A stretch of DNA of 64,000 bases from Meandrina meandrites (GCA_963693305.1 OY855913.1:17126484-17190483), one strand, 5' to 3'; counted from the stretch's first letter, positions 24,691 to 43,490 are shown. The notes: generated from the letters alone by a model not told the origin. Numbers and translations: made by a program.

Positions 24691-27633
24691 TTTCGTCCCC
24701 GGTTATAATAAATCCAGACCTTAAGCTTACTTCTTATGGCCGCAGTGAAGTTTTTACACGAGTGTACTTCAGGCGCTTGGGAAATAGGAAGGATTTGTCA
24801 CAGCTTCGCCCTTTATGTACCCGGAGCTCAGAAATGTTCAGATGCCATTTTCCCAAGCTCATCAGAACCGTATTCCGCTGGTAACTTTTAAAGAAATTTA
24901 CAAAGCTCTATAGAATAGGTGACAATGTCTTGTATCACTTTCTACAGACTTGCTATGATTGGACGAGGCATGCTAAAGACAATAATTCTACGTTACGTTC
25001 TAATTTTTAGCGACCGAAATTTCAAAGAAATGACCAGAATATTAAAATGACGCCATATCAAATTACATTTAACCTTGTCAACATTTTGTGCTCGGTGCGA
25101 ATTTAGAGAAACGCACAGCGAAAAATCTGTCCATTGTTCAAACCAAAAAGAAGGAAATATTTAGACAGAAGTTTTCTTGTTACAGATCTGATAGTTAACA
25201 CCTTTTATTAAACTACAAAATCTCAACATCACGTGTGATTTCTGATTTCCACCTTTCAACTCGTCAATGTCAAATGACTATTAAAGTTTGTATTTGGCTA
25301 ACACTTTACGTGGCATCCTATAGGAAATAGGCTTCAATTTCCGCCCTTTGAAGGGCCAAATGAAACATCCAAATTGGTTTAATGGAAAACGTCAGCCTAA
25401 CGGAAAAGAAAAATATTCAGAAATTATAATGATTATGGTGTTAAATTTCTAACAGATCGACAAACATTCCATTCGCGTAGCATAGCAACCTTGGTTATGA
25501 TAAGCTATTTTCAATAAAAAAAAAAATAGAAGAATTGAAGATTTTGTAAAATGCCTCTCGTATTATTGTTTTGATGAGCTTTACAGAGGTAGCTTATAAG
25601 AATTTCCAATACTAGATTCACAAATTAAAATGGACAATTTACTCCTAATACATAACTAGTTCTATAGATTCAGTACGAGACTTTTAATAAAAAAAACATT
25701 ATAAGATACAAATTTATGGTCTTATAAGCGACAAAATACCAGCATTTTTTATGAGCTTATGAACCATTTGAAAGAAAAAAAATCCGGTTTACTTATAGCG
25801 GATAACATGTCAGCGACAAATTGGATTTGCTGAATTTTGTTAACGATTTATTTTCAAAGTATACACAATTTTATTACTGATTTTTTTTATTTACACATGT
25901 AGATCAATACTATGGTAATAATGTTAACCTTGTAAATGCACTGCGAAGGTCGTAGAAATGCAATTCATTGAAGCAACTGTAAAAGTGACTCTTCGCTTCA
26001 AGAATAGATTAGCCGGCAAAATTCTCTGGCCAGGAGGGAATAATTTTCCAATGACCGAGAGAAAGCGATGGTTCATGAAATTGAGTTTTGACGGAATTTC
26101 TTTTTAAATGAGAGTGAGATTAATTATAGCACCGGTTACAGGAAGAGACTGATGTGAAAATGGCGGCAAAAGTGGTAGTTGTAATATTCACGAAGCGACT
26201 TCAAATGCGGGACTGGTTTACACAATGCACGTCTGCATTTCCACGTGTAGATATTGAAAATAAAATCACTTATCTTATCAGTTGTTTGTGTATCAAACCC
26301 ATCTCCTTCCTTTTACAATTACTTTCGACGGTTTGATCATTTTTTCTGTTCTCATCACCTCTCTCCTTATCGATGCATCAAACTTACAAGGAGATATTGG
26401 ATGCTGATCATTCTTAGTCGTTACAATAATCAAGATAGGACGGATTGGCAAGTTTGTTTGTACCGATTGTACCATTTCTTGGGTGTTTTAAGAAATTCTC
26501 TCACCTATATCTTTCATTAAGTGCAGGTCTGGTCACGCTGCAATCATGGCGTAATAGTGCCTCTTGTTTCTTTTTGTCTTGCTGTTTTTTTGTTTGTTTG
26601 TTTGTTTTTCTTTTGGCGGATCATGGAATAAAAGAGGGAGATCATCGAGTTCAGGCAGTAAGGTACTACCTCTCTGGAACCTCTATTTTCATTCGCCCGC
26701 TGTAAACACTACCTCTATTGTTATTCAGGGCTAGGTGCATTGTTATGAGCTGTTATCTATTGTTTAAAGAACCAATGAAGTATCTCGTTCCGAGAGGTAG
26801 TGGGCGACCCAGTTCAGGTAGGAGATTCTGTTGCCAGAAAGCAAGCAAAACTAGATCCCAGGCTCTCCCCTCGACGACGATGGAGGAAAAGGAAGGAAAA
26901 AAGGCTTGGGATCAATGTTGAAGCAATTCCTCGATACTTTGATTGTCGCAGAAGCAGAAAAGGAGTATTCTTCTGCAAAATCGCATACTCGGTGCAATTG
27001 CGCGAGTTCTTGGACCGTTTGGCCAGGCCTAACCTTTCACTGCACAGGTGGTGTCGCGCGGCCAGTACAAAGTCGCAAATTGACTTTAAATGGGCCATCG
27101 GCCGGTATGCATGATGTCTTACGCTCAAAATTCACCACCAAGCCTCGTTTAAGTAAATTATTCTCACCCTTTGCCACCTTTGTGCAGTATTCACGAGGGT
27201 ATTCTTTTCATCTTTGCTGCTTTGGGAATTCGTTCAAGATAACATTTACAAGTTTGCACTTCGAAAGCGAGGCTTGGTGGTGAAACTAGCCAGTCTGACG
27301 TGCCTGACATGCATAAGACGAAAACGAGTCAGCAAAAGGTTTTTTTTTATTAATTTTGAATCAAACTTTGAATCGTAGATTTTTGTGAGGGGAAACCATA
27401 ATTCAGATCGATCAGCTTGGCCGCCGTTTCAACTTACAATTAGTGACGCAATCTAGGAATCGAACGACTGAGAGGCCCTAGGAATAGCCTGTTCAGGCGT
27501 TAGGTTCGTTTGTTGCAGGTCCATATGGGGAGACAAACGAGCAAAAAGAAAGGAAGAGTGGATTACTTCTCTTCACATCGCCAGCTCCAGGAATTTGACA
27601 CAAAGAAGAGACCAGCCAGTGAAGTTAAATAGC
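24691..27633. other. Intergenic region between the first astacin and NFYC
   Basis: The expected 5' flank of the astacin lies at 24691 and above, but I could not place a TATA box or start site. Open frames of 60-125 aa around 26154-27283 lie on both strands, overlap each other and have no recognised domain. A short inverted repeat (CACCACCAAGCCTCG with CGAGGCTTGGTGGTG) spans 27131-27283. I see no supported gene. Confidence 0.45.
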
Positions 27634-27639
27634 TTTATT
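27634..27639 (-). other. Possible distal polyadenylation signal of NFYC
   Basis: AATAAA on the minus strand, downstream of a possible terminal untranslated exon starting at 28778. This is weak evidence without transcripts. Confidence 0.25.
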
Positions 27640-28113
27640 TTGTTTTCGATCAATGCATAATAAAAATAGCAGTCATTCAACACATCACATCGATTACTTG
27701 AAGCTATACAAAGATTTGAGAGCAAAGAAAATTAGCACGATTAGAGGAAAGACGCAAGAAAAGCTACCAAAGATTACAATAGAAGAAGAAAGGAGATGAA
27801 TATTATAGCATGTGTAAATATTAGTAATTATTTTACAATACAGTAAAGTGCATCCCCATGGGCCATAAACAAATCCTTTTGGGGGGTGGGGAAGGGGTGG
27901 GAGCTGTATTCATTTACAGTTACATGCAGAATGGCAGAAATACTTAGCACGTTAGATTCCCCTCTTTTAGTCTAGATTGTTAATATACTATTAAGTATTT
28001 CCCTTATTACCCGAATCAATCAAATTGTGAAAGGTTTTCCTTAGACGGAGAAGCTTTTAAGGCGCTTCCAACAACGCGAACACAAAGGAAAGGAAAGAGC
28101 TTGAGGCGAGCAA

Positions 28114-28258
28114 TAGCCTGCGTAGCACGCGTTCCCGTGCGAGCGAAGTGCCATGTGTCGCGTGCGAGCGAAGATTCTGGGTTCGCGCGACTAGAATCTT
28201 CGCTTGCACGCGACATATGGCACTTCGCTCGCACGGGAACGCTTGCTACACAGGCTAG
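28114..28258. mobile_element. Fold-back hairpin repeat
   Basis: Arms of about 68 bp (AGCCTGCGTAGCACGCGTTC and its imperfect complement) enclose a short loop near 28180. The arms contain repeated GTGCGAGCGAAG. Confidence 0.8.
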
Positions 28259-28499
28259 CCGAGCAAAGAACTTCCTCAAGTGCCAGATATGTGGGCTATG
28301 AAACTAAAGGCAGCTATACAGAAGAGGACAAGTGGGCCGGAGTAATCAAAGAGATCGACACACACACACACCACAAAAATTGAAAACTGACCATAAGAAA
28401 CCATTTTTACAAACTGTACACTACCCTTACTCTTTACTTAAAACTTAACAAATTTCTTTTGTTGTTGTTTTTTAACGACAAATGGATCACTGGAGTGGA

Positions 28500-28778
28500 G
28501 TAAACTTCAACCAGGTTCTTGTCTTTTTTACGTATAATTATACTCTATCCCGGTTCTGTCTCTAGATTGCACGACAGCTTGTGGATAAAATGCGTATAAA
28601 ACAGTAGACAGCGGCAACAATCGCAGCAAAAATAAATTACTTCACTTTGGTGTCTGCTGTGGTAAGTCTTGACGGCTCCATGCACATGAATTGTAGCAGC
28701 GCTGTTATACATAATATACGAGCAGAATTTGTACGATATAATAACTTTTAAGAGGACTTCAGACGGGCCAACAACCTG
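28500..28778 (-). other. NFYC: Possible 3' untranslated exon of NFYC
   Basis: A strong acceptor (pyrimidine tract and TGCAG on the minus strand) ends at 28779. Just after the NFYC stop codon there is a usable donor (TCAG followed by GTAATT at about 29706). Together they suggest a spliced 3' untranslated region. This is inference only, and the lower bound is arbitrary. Confidence 0.25.
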
Positions 28779-28839
28779 CAAAAAAAGAGACAGAGAGCAA
28801 AAATATAACTCGGTTTCAAATTTCCAGCTGACCTTCTCT

Positions 28840-28925
28840 CAATGTATGTGACTTCACTGCTCAGTTGGACTAGAGCATCGCACTGGTAACACGGAGGTCT
28901 CGGGTTCAAGTATTCTCCAAGTTTC
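28840..28925 (+). repeat. tRNA-like SINE fragment (type 3)
   Basis: GCTCAGTTGGACTAGAGCAT resembles a Pol III A box and GGGTTCAAGT a B box, at about tRNA spacing. The 3' part does not complete a cloverleaf, so this is a SINE head and not a tRNA gene. Confidence 0.5.
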
Positions 28926-29415
28926 AAGCTTCTTTTGCAATTGCTATGACGACTGCGATTATCACTATTTTCCACTTAAAATTCAATTCGCAGCTTTCGT
29001 TTTATTTACTTCAAGTACACACCTGTCGTTGAACTTTGCATTCAAACACGTTTATCAGATACGAACACGTGGATTAACGGTAACAGCGTTCAGGGTCAGC
29101 CCAAATAATTTGGAAAACCTTGCACTGAACCACAGAAATTTCTCCGCAAAATAACGAGAACGCAAGCATACGACCAGGTGTAATTTGCAAGGATCCATGC
29201 ATAAAGAGAATTTTTCAGGCATTTCAGGTTGCAGTGAATAAATCACTTCTTATTGACCAAGCGGTTGGGCCGTATTGAGAGGATATCATCCAAGGTCTTC
29301 CTGGTAAGGATCGAGCGAACCCGAACAAGTGAGAGTTCATATGAAGTTTATTAATATGTAGCTATCTTTGCCGCACTGCTGTTCGCCGCGTTTCTTCAGC
29401 CAGCCGAACATTGGC

Positions 29416-29627
29416 CAGATTAAGCATGACGTTAAATGGTAGCTTGCCTTTCTTTTTGTTACCTTTTTAGCGGATTCTAAAATAAATCCCTCAGAAAAAA
29501 TAGAGAAAAAAAATCACACGTTCACAACAAACACAAACCTGCTCATTTCCGCGCACAAACGCCAAATGGCAGAAGTGGAATTTTTGCCGCTCGTGGGAAA
29601 ACAAACGTCATGCTTAATCTCTCTATT
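29416..29627. mobile_element. MITE with AGATTAAGCATGACG ends, inverted copy
   Basis: Same family as 12738-12977 in the opposite orientation. Shared internal blocks include AAATCACACGTTCAC-like sequence and the CATTTCCGCG/GCCAAATGGCAG segments. It lies just downstream of the NFYC stop codon. Confidence 0.75.
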
Positions 29628-29710
29628 AACATCACTCCTAACGCCCGTGGGTATTACGTGAAAATCCGTTGCCGATTTAGCCAATTACAGCACCTAATCA
29701 AATTACCTGA

Positions 29711-32700
29711 CTACTGTTGTTGTTGTTGTGGTTCACTTGGTGTGAGTGACGCTTGTTCTGGGGTGGCGCCTTGCTGCTGAATGTAATTTCCTTGCGGTGC
29801 TGCTACAGCTACAGCTGTAACTCCAGTGTGTGGATGCTGTTGGATCTGGTAAATCTTTAGATAATCAACAAGAAACAAGATGACTTTATTTTATTCAGAT
29901 TACGTTTAAGGGATGAGGTTGTCACGAATAAGTTCTTTATCTTTAGTACATTGGCTAGAATAGATTAAAGGTATAGTTTTCATTTCCTCATTTTCACTAC
30001 CAAGTAACGTGTAACATTTCGGATCTATAATGTACTTTTTCTAATAACATGAGCCTGATCAGAAAGGTACAATGCACCCTCCCAGACAAATCAATGAGAG
30101 CAAGTTTGGCTTTGGTAGTACATTTATAGAACATTAACAGAAAATCCAGGATGTTTCGAAATTTCATGTAATAACTAAAGGTGGATTTCCACAGTCCACA
30201 GTCATTGTTTGGATGGCTGATGAATGATCATGGTTCACCTTTTTCACAGACTCAAGCTGTCCACACTTTTCACTTTTAGCTCATTTACAAACCTACATAA
30301 TTATTTCCAAAAGGTCTTGATAACAGCAGACACGTAAAGATTTTTATGATCTACAAACCTACACATGATCATGTCACAGAAAAATAATGCTCAAAAGAAA
30401 TCAATCTTAAAGATTAAAAAAAAATGATCCTTTGTTTATTCATCACATGTACCTGACCCCCGGAAGTAAACGTGAACTCCGTTGGTTGAGCAGTGGCTTG
30501 CTGTGCTTGCTGTTGAGCCTGCTGTTGTGCCTGTTCAGCAGTTGTCTGTGCAGGTTGCTGTCCGCCCTGCTGTTGCTGCGCTGTTTGTTGCGGTGCTTGT
30601 TGCTGTCCTTGCGGTTGCTGCTGCTGCTGCTGTTGTTGAAGTTGTTGGATCTGCTGCATGCGGATGTACTGCATTTGAGCTGGGTTGAAGATCTGTGAAC
30701 AGGAAGAAAGGGGACTGTAAAGACCCTCATTACTTTCAATTTAGCAGCCTGCTTTGATTTGTGTTAGGCTAAATGAAATTATAATGTATAACACCAGAAC
30801 AGAGTAATGCATGTATATTAAACACTTAGTCAGCAGGCTTGATGCTTCTATCGACTGATAGTCAGCAAGAGGCAAAACCCAGAGTCAACTATCAAAAGTC
30901 AGTAGAAACAAACAGCGAGCCATCTAATTGTTTTAGAATGACCCAGGGACAGATCTATGCAACAAAACATTCAGTGATTTTGACAATTATTCACGCATGC
31001 ACTCCCATGGCAGTCTATCAAAAATTAGACTGCCCTCACGTAGCCAATTACTCATAACAAGTTATGTTTGAGAATTGCTACAATAAAATAATTTAGTATA
31101 AATCTACTAGCGTTCTATCACAAATGCCATGCTCTGATTGGCTATGCTACCCACTATCTATTCTGTGATAGATAGTGAGTAGCGTAGCAGTATGCCCTTG
31201 CTAACAAAATGGCGGCCGCTTCTTTACGTTTTCGAAGTGTCCGTGAAGAAGATTTAGACAGTTTACTGGTCGAGGCTGTTCCAGAAAAGTTTTATACTAA
31301 AACAATTAGATTATTTGCTCTCGATTTCTATGCGTGATAGAAATCTCGAGCTCATAATCTAATTGTTTAGTACATGTACATTTGGAGCACCATTTCATAC
31401 CTTTGCGGGGTTTTGCAGCTTCTGGAACTTTACAGTCATTAATTAGCTTAACATTACATTAAACATTAAGCAAAGAGGTGAGTCTGAAAAACAGATTTTA
31501 TTAGCCTGAGTGTAAGCCTAAAGTGGTGTTTCTACTCACTGGATACTGCACCTCACTTTGTTCCTGTGGCTGGTTCTGTATCATCTGAGCCTGCCCTGGC
31601 TAAAGAAAAAAGACTGAATGTGTTACTTTGAACAATTTTCATCTGCTTTAACCGAGACAAGACAGCTACAGTGCACATCAATGTTTCTTTACTTTGCCAA
31701 GAAACTTGGATAAGAAATGCAAGTATTTCCTTTCCTTTTGCCTTTGAAACATCCCAATAAAATGCAAACGAGGGATTTGGCGGAACCATTTCAAATTCTT
31801 TGAGCAAAAAATCATTTTTCACAATTACATGTATCATTGCCTTATGGATCAAGAGAGTTTGCCCCTAACAGGGTTGGACATTAATTTTAGCGCTTGCCCA
31901 CTCGCCCAGGCGAGTGTCAAAACTGTTGGGCAAGTACAGATCACCGATCACTCGCCCGGTTTGGCGAGTACGATTTTCAGCTCCAGAATATATTATTCAA
32001 AATAAGTGTTAGTAACTTTCTACTTTCCACTTTGTTAATGCTTTCTGTGTTTGTGTGAAGCTAGGAGACTGGGCGAGTGAAACAAATTATCTGGGTGAGT
32101 GCATCTCGAAGGTTACTCACCCAAATGGCGAGCACTCCTAAATTTTAGTTTCCAACCCTGCCCTAAGGAAACCTGATAATAACTAAGTGCAGAAAAAAAG
32201 TAGCCTTAAGTACATGTACATGTATGCTAGATCTAAGATGTGTGTATTTTGCAACTTGTGGGTAGACCTTTGCAGTCAATTGTTTTCAGACTTACTGCCA
32301 TAGTAACAATCTGTTGCTGTGGCACTGCACTAGTGATGATAGCCTGCGGCTGTGTGCTGACAGTCACTTGTTGTTGTTGAACTTGTGCTGCCATCTGTGG
32401 TTGTTGTTGTTGTGCCTGCTGTGGTGCTTGTTGTCCTTGCTGTTGCTGTTGTTGTTGCTGCTGCATTGTAACAGCATGATGCTGGGCCAGTTGGAAGTAG
32501 TATTGTACTTGATCTGGGGCAACCACAGTTTGACGTATTGGGTCCTGACAAATGTTATTTAGACTAATAAATACACCTGCAGTGTTTGAACGGTTACACA
32601 CTGAATACATTACTGCAGTGATGAGCATCATGCAGCTGACAGTATTTGAACATCCTGATAAAACGGTTTCATGTAGCTGACAGAGACATGCAAGTGACAA

Positions 32701-35700
32701 CCGGCGCAATGTTAGACAACCGGTTTGTGCATAATTAAATAGGCTGCAGCATATGTCCCACTAGTTTTGGTAATTCTGGTGAAAGTTTTGAGCTTCAAAC
32801 TCAAAATGCAATAAATAAATAAAGATCTTCTAACTCATGATGAAGAAAGATGACTTTAAAAGGTCATTATGCAGCCAGTCCAATATCAGTCACATTTATA
32901 CATGTACATACATGTGCATGGAGCTGTTGTGGTTCAATTTTATCCTTGGTTCAAATTTTATTTTCCTTTGTTTTAAACTCATTATCATGCATTACCATAC
33001 CAAAAAACAAAGGAAAATAAAATTACAACACAGTTCATCAATTGTAATCTTCTGTTTTATAGCACAAGGGTGGTGGTCTACAGCACAATAGTGGTGACAC
33101 CTAAATAATCCCCCACCTTATTATTATGACTAGAAACTAATATAAATTATGTATACTTAGCACATTGCATGTACACACTTGTAACTAGTATATAACTGGC
33201 CAACTATAATTACCTGCCGCTTGGGAGGTTTGAGTTCATCTCTCGGCACAATATCAATGAGAAAATCAAACTGGTCAAACTTGGTAATCGCCATGGCAAT
33301 GTCATTTCTCTGAAGTAATTAAAATGAAAATCGTCAAAATTAGTTCTCCCTTAAATTTTAAATTATTGGATAAAGGCAAAAAATTATTGCAGCAGCCATA
33401 AATAAACTGTAAACTACATGAGCAGCAAACAAGAAATGAGAACATTTCTGATTTTGTTCAAAAAAGGGAAACAAATACTCTACCTGATCAAACCCTGCTC
33501 CACTGCAGGTGTGCCATATTTGCATTTTATGGGTAGGGGTTCATGTAAGGTAGCAACTATTATGTGTGAAAATTCATATCATACCTGCAAAGTTCTTCTC
33601 TTGTTATCTTCTGTGTGAATCCAAGCTCTGAGAGACAACTCATTTATAAAAATCTGAGCTGCTTTTGCAAATAAAACAGGGGCCTAAAACAACCAGAGAT
33701 AAACAAAACATCTGTACATGTAGGTGGATTACAATGAATTAGGACATACAGACAGTGTCATGTGCACATCTGCTAGTACAATTGGTACATTAGTGTCAGT
33801 GGTAAACGCAGGCCAGTGGATTTGGTCGCATCAGTGTGGTAAATGTGGACCGTCCAGTAGATTTACAGATTGATTGAATACTACAATATTGATGGCTTTC
33901 AACTCAAGCTGCCTAGAACAATCCCTTCCCTCTTCCCCGCTGTAACGTATTGTGCAAATTTATTAAAAAACAAATTTCACTTTTCAGAGTTTTGTGTCAC
34001 ACAAGATTATCTAAGCCACAGAGTACAATAGTCGGTAAAGGTAAAGAATCCGATCTAAACAATGCGTCGGCCCAACGTGTCGGCCGACGAGTTGGCCGAT
34101 ACACGGCCGACAGTCGGCCGACGCGTCGGCAATTATTTTTCTTTACATGATTCACCGCGGATAAATGTTGCGTCGGCGGTGCGTCGGCTGTGCGTCGGTG
34201 AATTTTTCTCTTGAAAAGTAAGTAACAAAAATTAATAGTTCAACACGCAAAAAAAATTACCCAAAAAATAAATGACAAAAACAACTTTCCTAGTGTGTAG
34301 GACTTCGTGTCGTTAGTATGTCAGTCTGCGGGCCAACGCGTCAGTAGTGTGTCGCCGACGCGTCGGTAGTGTGTCGGCCGACACGTCGGTAGTATGTCGG
34401 CCGACACGTCGGTGACGCGTCGGTGGTGTGTCGGCCAACACGTTGGTGACGTGTCAGCCGACACACCACTGACGCGTTGTTTGGATCAGATTCTTTACCT
34501 ACCCCCAATAGTCAAGGAAGCACAAGTGACCAGAAAGGGACCTCCCCAGGAGAGTGTTCCGGGGGTTCCAAGCCCCCCTCGTCCCCTCCCCCTCCCTGTA
34601 CAAGGCAATTACAGAACACAAACAACAATATCCAATCCTCACCTCTGCACTGATCATCTGTGAGAAGAAAAAAAAACATTATGAGCACAATATACTCATA
34701 CACATACACAAACTTTGTTTCTGTGATATTCATCTTTTACAAATGTAGCTTACATGTATTATAATCAAGACTTTTGAGAGTATTGAGCTTGACAGAAGTA
34801 AAATCCACTTCAGTAATATGCTTACTGAATACAAACATACACTGTGTGTACATTTCTAGCTGAAACAGAATTTCATATACCCATAATTGTTATTGCTACA
34901 AACATGTTACAATACATGTGTCTGCAATTCTGTAAACTTATGTAGTAGCTAAGTCCAATGAAGGTCACCCTTAAGCATTTGCCAGATTTCCCCAACAAGG
35001 CACCAGTGTGGGTGGAGAGAGACACTATGAGAATAACAAAAAATTAATGTCTTCCCAAACACTGACCTTTACTTCCTCATCTTGTTTCATTATCTTCTTG
35101 ATTCTTGCTAATGGTAACTCTTGAATTTTAAAATCATTCTAAATAGAAACAGAAACAATCATAGCTACATCTTCTAATTCACAAAGGAAAATGTTCCCCT
35201 GTCATATCCAACGTACTTACAGTGTTCATATTTCTGATCTCTTGCATTTGCCGAGGCCAGAATGTGGCCAGAAGTTGAGCTGCCTCAGACTGACCCTAAG
35301 ATGAAAAAGTGACTCAAAATTAAAAAACAATAATCCTTATTAAGAAAGAGGTAATGTTTATCAGGTCATGAGTGTGGGCAGAAGTTCATAGTGTACATCT
35401 CCAGTAATGGCCTTGAGATATGTCCTTCACGAGTAGGCTATTTTTAGAACAACTTTCCACAAACCAGTATCCAATTGGGTGGGGCAAAGAAAAAACTGAG
35501 TCCCAGACAGGAATCAAACTCATGACGTCACAGGTTGTATTCCCATCTGGGACTCACACTCGTGACATGATGAAAATTTCATCTTTCTAAATTCACTACT
35601 GAGCTTAAAATTTACCATCTTTCTTGTATTTATTAGGAAAAACTTATTGAGCATAAACAAGTGACCAACTATTGGTATACTCCTAAACCGATTGACTACA

Positions 35701-36597
35701 CAGTTACTCATGCCAATCAATTCATAGCCATTGCTTAGCATAATATTTACATGTACAAATAAAGTACATTTAGCAAGACCATGGAAGTGAAACTAGGATT
35801 GCTGTTCAACTTGAGCAAGTGATCAGAGTAGCAGGTTTGAACCGGGAACAAGCAGAAGTGAAGTTCCACACCCTATCTGCTGCCTTCTACATGAAATAGT
35901 GGCTAGCATGGCAGTTTTCAAACATTCAGTATACGAGAATCTTATTTTAAATTATTATGTAGAGATCCATTTATTTCAGGTGGCATAGCAAATTAATGTA
36001 CTGTATTTTAAAATAAAACTTCGCTATTCTTTGCAGGTTTTGAAACAAACAAAGGAAATACAGTGACTGTACGATGACTTCACAAGGTAAATTTTTTTCC
36101 ATCAATACGTATAAAATACAATGTAGATTTTACATGTACAGTTCTATAATAACACACATCCCACTTCGATGTGTTCGATATCACCGTTTATATTTTCCAA
36201 CTGATCTTGTGAACTCAAGGCTCTAAAGATCAGTTTGTGACGAAAAGATCGTACAGATTGTACACCGACAAGGATGATCGATTTTTGTTCCACATACCAA
36301 TTCAACTCCCTGCAACACCTGTCTACGGCAAACATTTTGTCTCGACTAATATACCAGTCTATGTAAACTTATTTCATGGAGCGAACGCCAAACCGTGCAA
36401 AAGAAATCAAATAAATTATGTACAACAGTAAAACCAAACTATCATTACAAATACTGAAGCGAGATCGTGCAATTCTGACAAACATCTGCTATTCACCGGC
36501 GAGTTGCAAACTCAGAGCATGTGACTGGAAAATTAAGCTTATTAGTTCAAAGGCATTATTCCCAAACACTTACCGATGGTGCATATACCTCTCCCAT
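29711..36597 (-). CDS. NFYC: Nuclear transcription factor Y subunit gamma (10 coding exons)
   Basis: Exons in coding order: 36574-36597, 35221-35295, 35067-35138, 34643-34657, 33585-33683, 33214-33309, 32296-32544, 31540-31599, 30453-30692, 29711-29854. Every intron is phase 0 and the product is 357 aa. NF-YC pairs with NF-YB through a histone fold and, with NF-YA, binds CCAAT boxes in the nucleus. The histone fold spans roughly residues 38-115; diagnostic stretches are [44 protein letters not shown] and [18 protein letters not shown]. The rest is a Gln-rich activation region as in other animals. The start ATG (36597) gives a short MGEVYAPS exon and is the only good candidate upstream of exon 2. 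The fourth exon is only 15 nt (MISAE). The promoter is shared head to head with COPS5. Confidence 0.93.
30835..31075 (+). repeat. Dispersed repeat with a conserved short reading frame (copy 2)
   Basis: Partner of 22410-22700 (which reads on the other strand). It lies in an NFYC intron, antisense to the gene. Confidence 0.6.
31106..31372. mobile_element. Pair of fold-back hairpins
   Basis: Hairpin one at 31142-31190 (CTATGCTACCCACTATCTAT and complement). Hairpin two at about 31297-31370, with arms containing ACAATTAGATTAT and TCGATTTCTA. Between them lies CTAACAAAATGGCGG. Both are in an NFYC intron. Confidence 0.6.
31867..32158. mobile_element. hAT-like MITE with CAGGGTTGGA ends
   Basis: The ends CAGGGTTGGA and TCCAACCCTG are flanked on both sides by CCCTAA, probably part of an 8-bp target duplication. 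The core repeats CTCGCC/GGCGAG words. The element at 45291-45956 has similar CAGGGCTCGA ends. Confidence 0.7.
34034..34505. mobile_element. MITE filled with a GTCGG-type satellite, 8-bp target duplication
   Basis: The direct repeat CAATAGTC (34026-34033 and 34506-34513) flanks an element whose inverted ends share GGTAAAGAATC. The interior is an irregular array built from GTCGGCCGACACGTCGG-like words in both orientations, interrupted by about 150 bp of A-rich sequence. It sits in the NFYC intron between the microexon and exon 5. Confidence 0.75.
34643..34657 (-). other. NFYC: 15-nt microexon of NFYC
   Basis: It encodes MISAE between acceptor TTCTTCTCACAG and donor GTGAGG. Without it the histone fold would lose five residues in frame; these residues are invariant in animal NF-YC as far as I know. 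Confidence 0.85.
35383..35470. repeat. 5' fragment of the hAT-like element at 7615-8912
   Basis: It contains GCAGAAGTTCATAGTGTACATC and then TTGAGATATGTC and TAGGCTATTTTTAGAACA in the same order as 7620-7730. The right end is absent. Confidence 0.6.
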
Positions 36598-36834
36598 ATC
36601 TATATATTATCTTGAAACAACAAATACGGGAAGGGCATAAGAAAGATCGCTCAAATTTCTGCTCGAAACGACGCAGTTTTCGCTGGTTACAGCTTTTTTT
36701 TGTCAAAATGGCGTCCTTCTCATTCTCGCCCCAGACTCTCGCAGTTTTTTACAGTGCGATAAGCAGTATGGGTAGGTAGGCGCCATTTTGTTGCTTTCCG
36801 CTATATATCTTCCTGCTACTGTGTTGAACTAAAA
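36598..36834. promoter_or_regulatory. Bidirectional NFYC/COPS5 promoter with opposed YY1-like sites
   Basis: 237 bp separate the two start codons. AAAATGGCG (about 36706-36714) and its reverse complement CGCCATTTT (about 36781-36789) both match the YY1 consensus, one pointing towards each gene. There is no TATA box at a usual position for NFYC; TATATAT at 36802-36808 lies within the probable COPS5 leader. Confidence 0.55.
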
Positions 36835-43362
<6,528 letters not shown>

Positions 43363-43457
43363 CAGAAGTGCAACAGTGTCCAATTGGTTAATCTGAAAAT
43401 CTGAGCGTTTTACCAGCGCTTAGATTAAAGTTCTGTGCCTGCAAGATTACTAAAGGA

Positions 43458-43490
43458 AATAAAGAAATGTAAATATGTTTGTAGAATAAA
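43458..43490 (+). other. COPS5: Candidate COPS5 polyadenylation signals
   Basis: AATAAA occurs at 43458-43463 and 43485-43490, about 100-125 nt after the TGA stop. Confidence 0.5.

Noticed and set aside
26814..27283. Overlapping 104-125 aa frames on both strands
   Set aside because: They overlap each other on opposite strands, lack domains and contain part of an inverted repeat.
28840..28925. Possible tRNA gene
   Set aside because: A- and B-box-like words are present, but no complete cloverleaf or acceptor stem can be formed; a SINE head is more likely.
30432..30698. Leu-rich open frame on the plus strand over NFYC exon 9
   Set aside because: It is the antisense reading of CAG/CAA-coded polyglutamine.
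32314..32562. Leu/Cys-rich plus-strand frame and Thr-rich minus-strand frame over NFYC exon 7
   Set aside because: They are shadow frames of the polyglutamine-coding exon.
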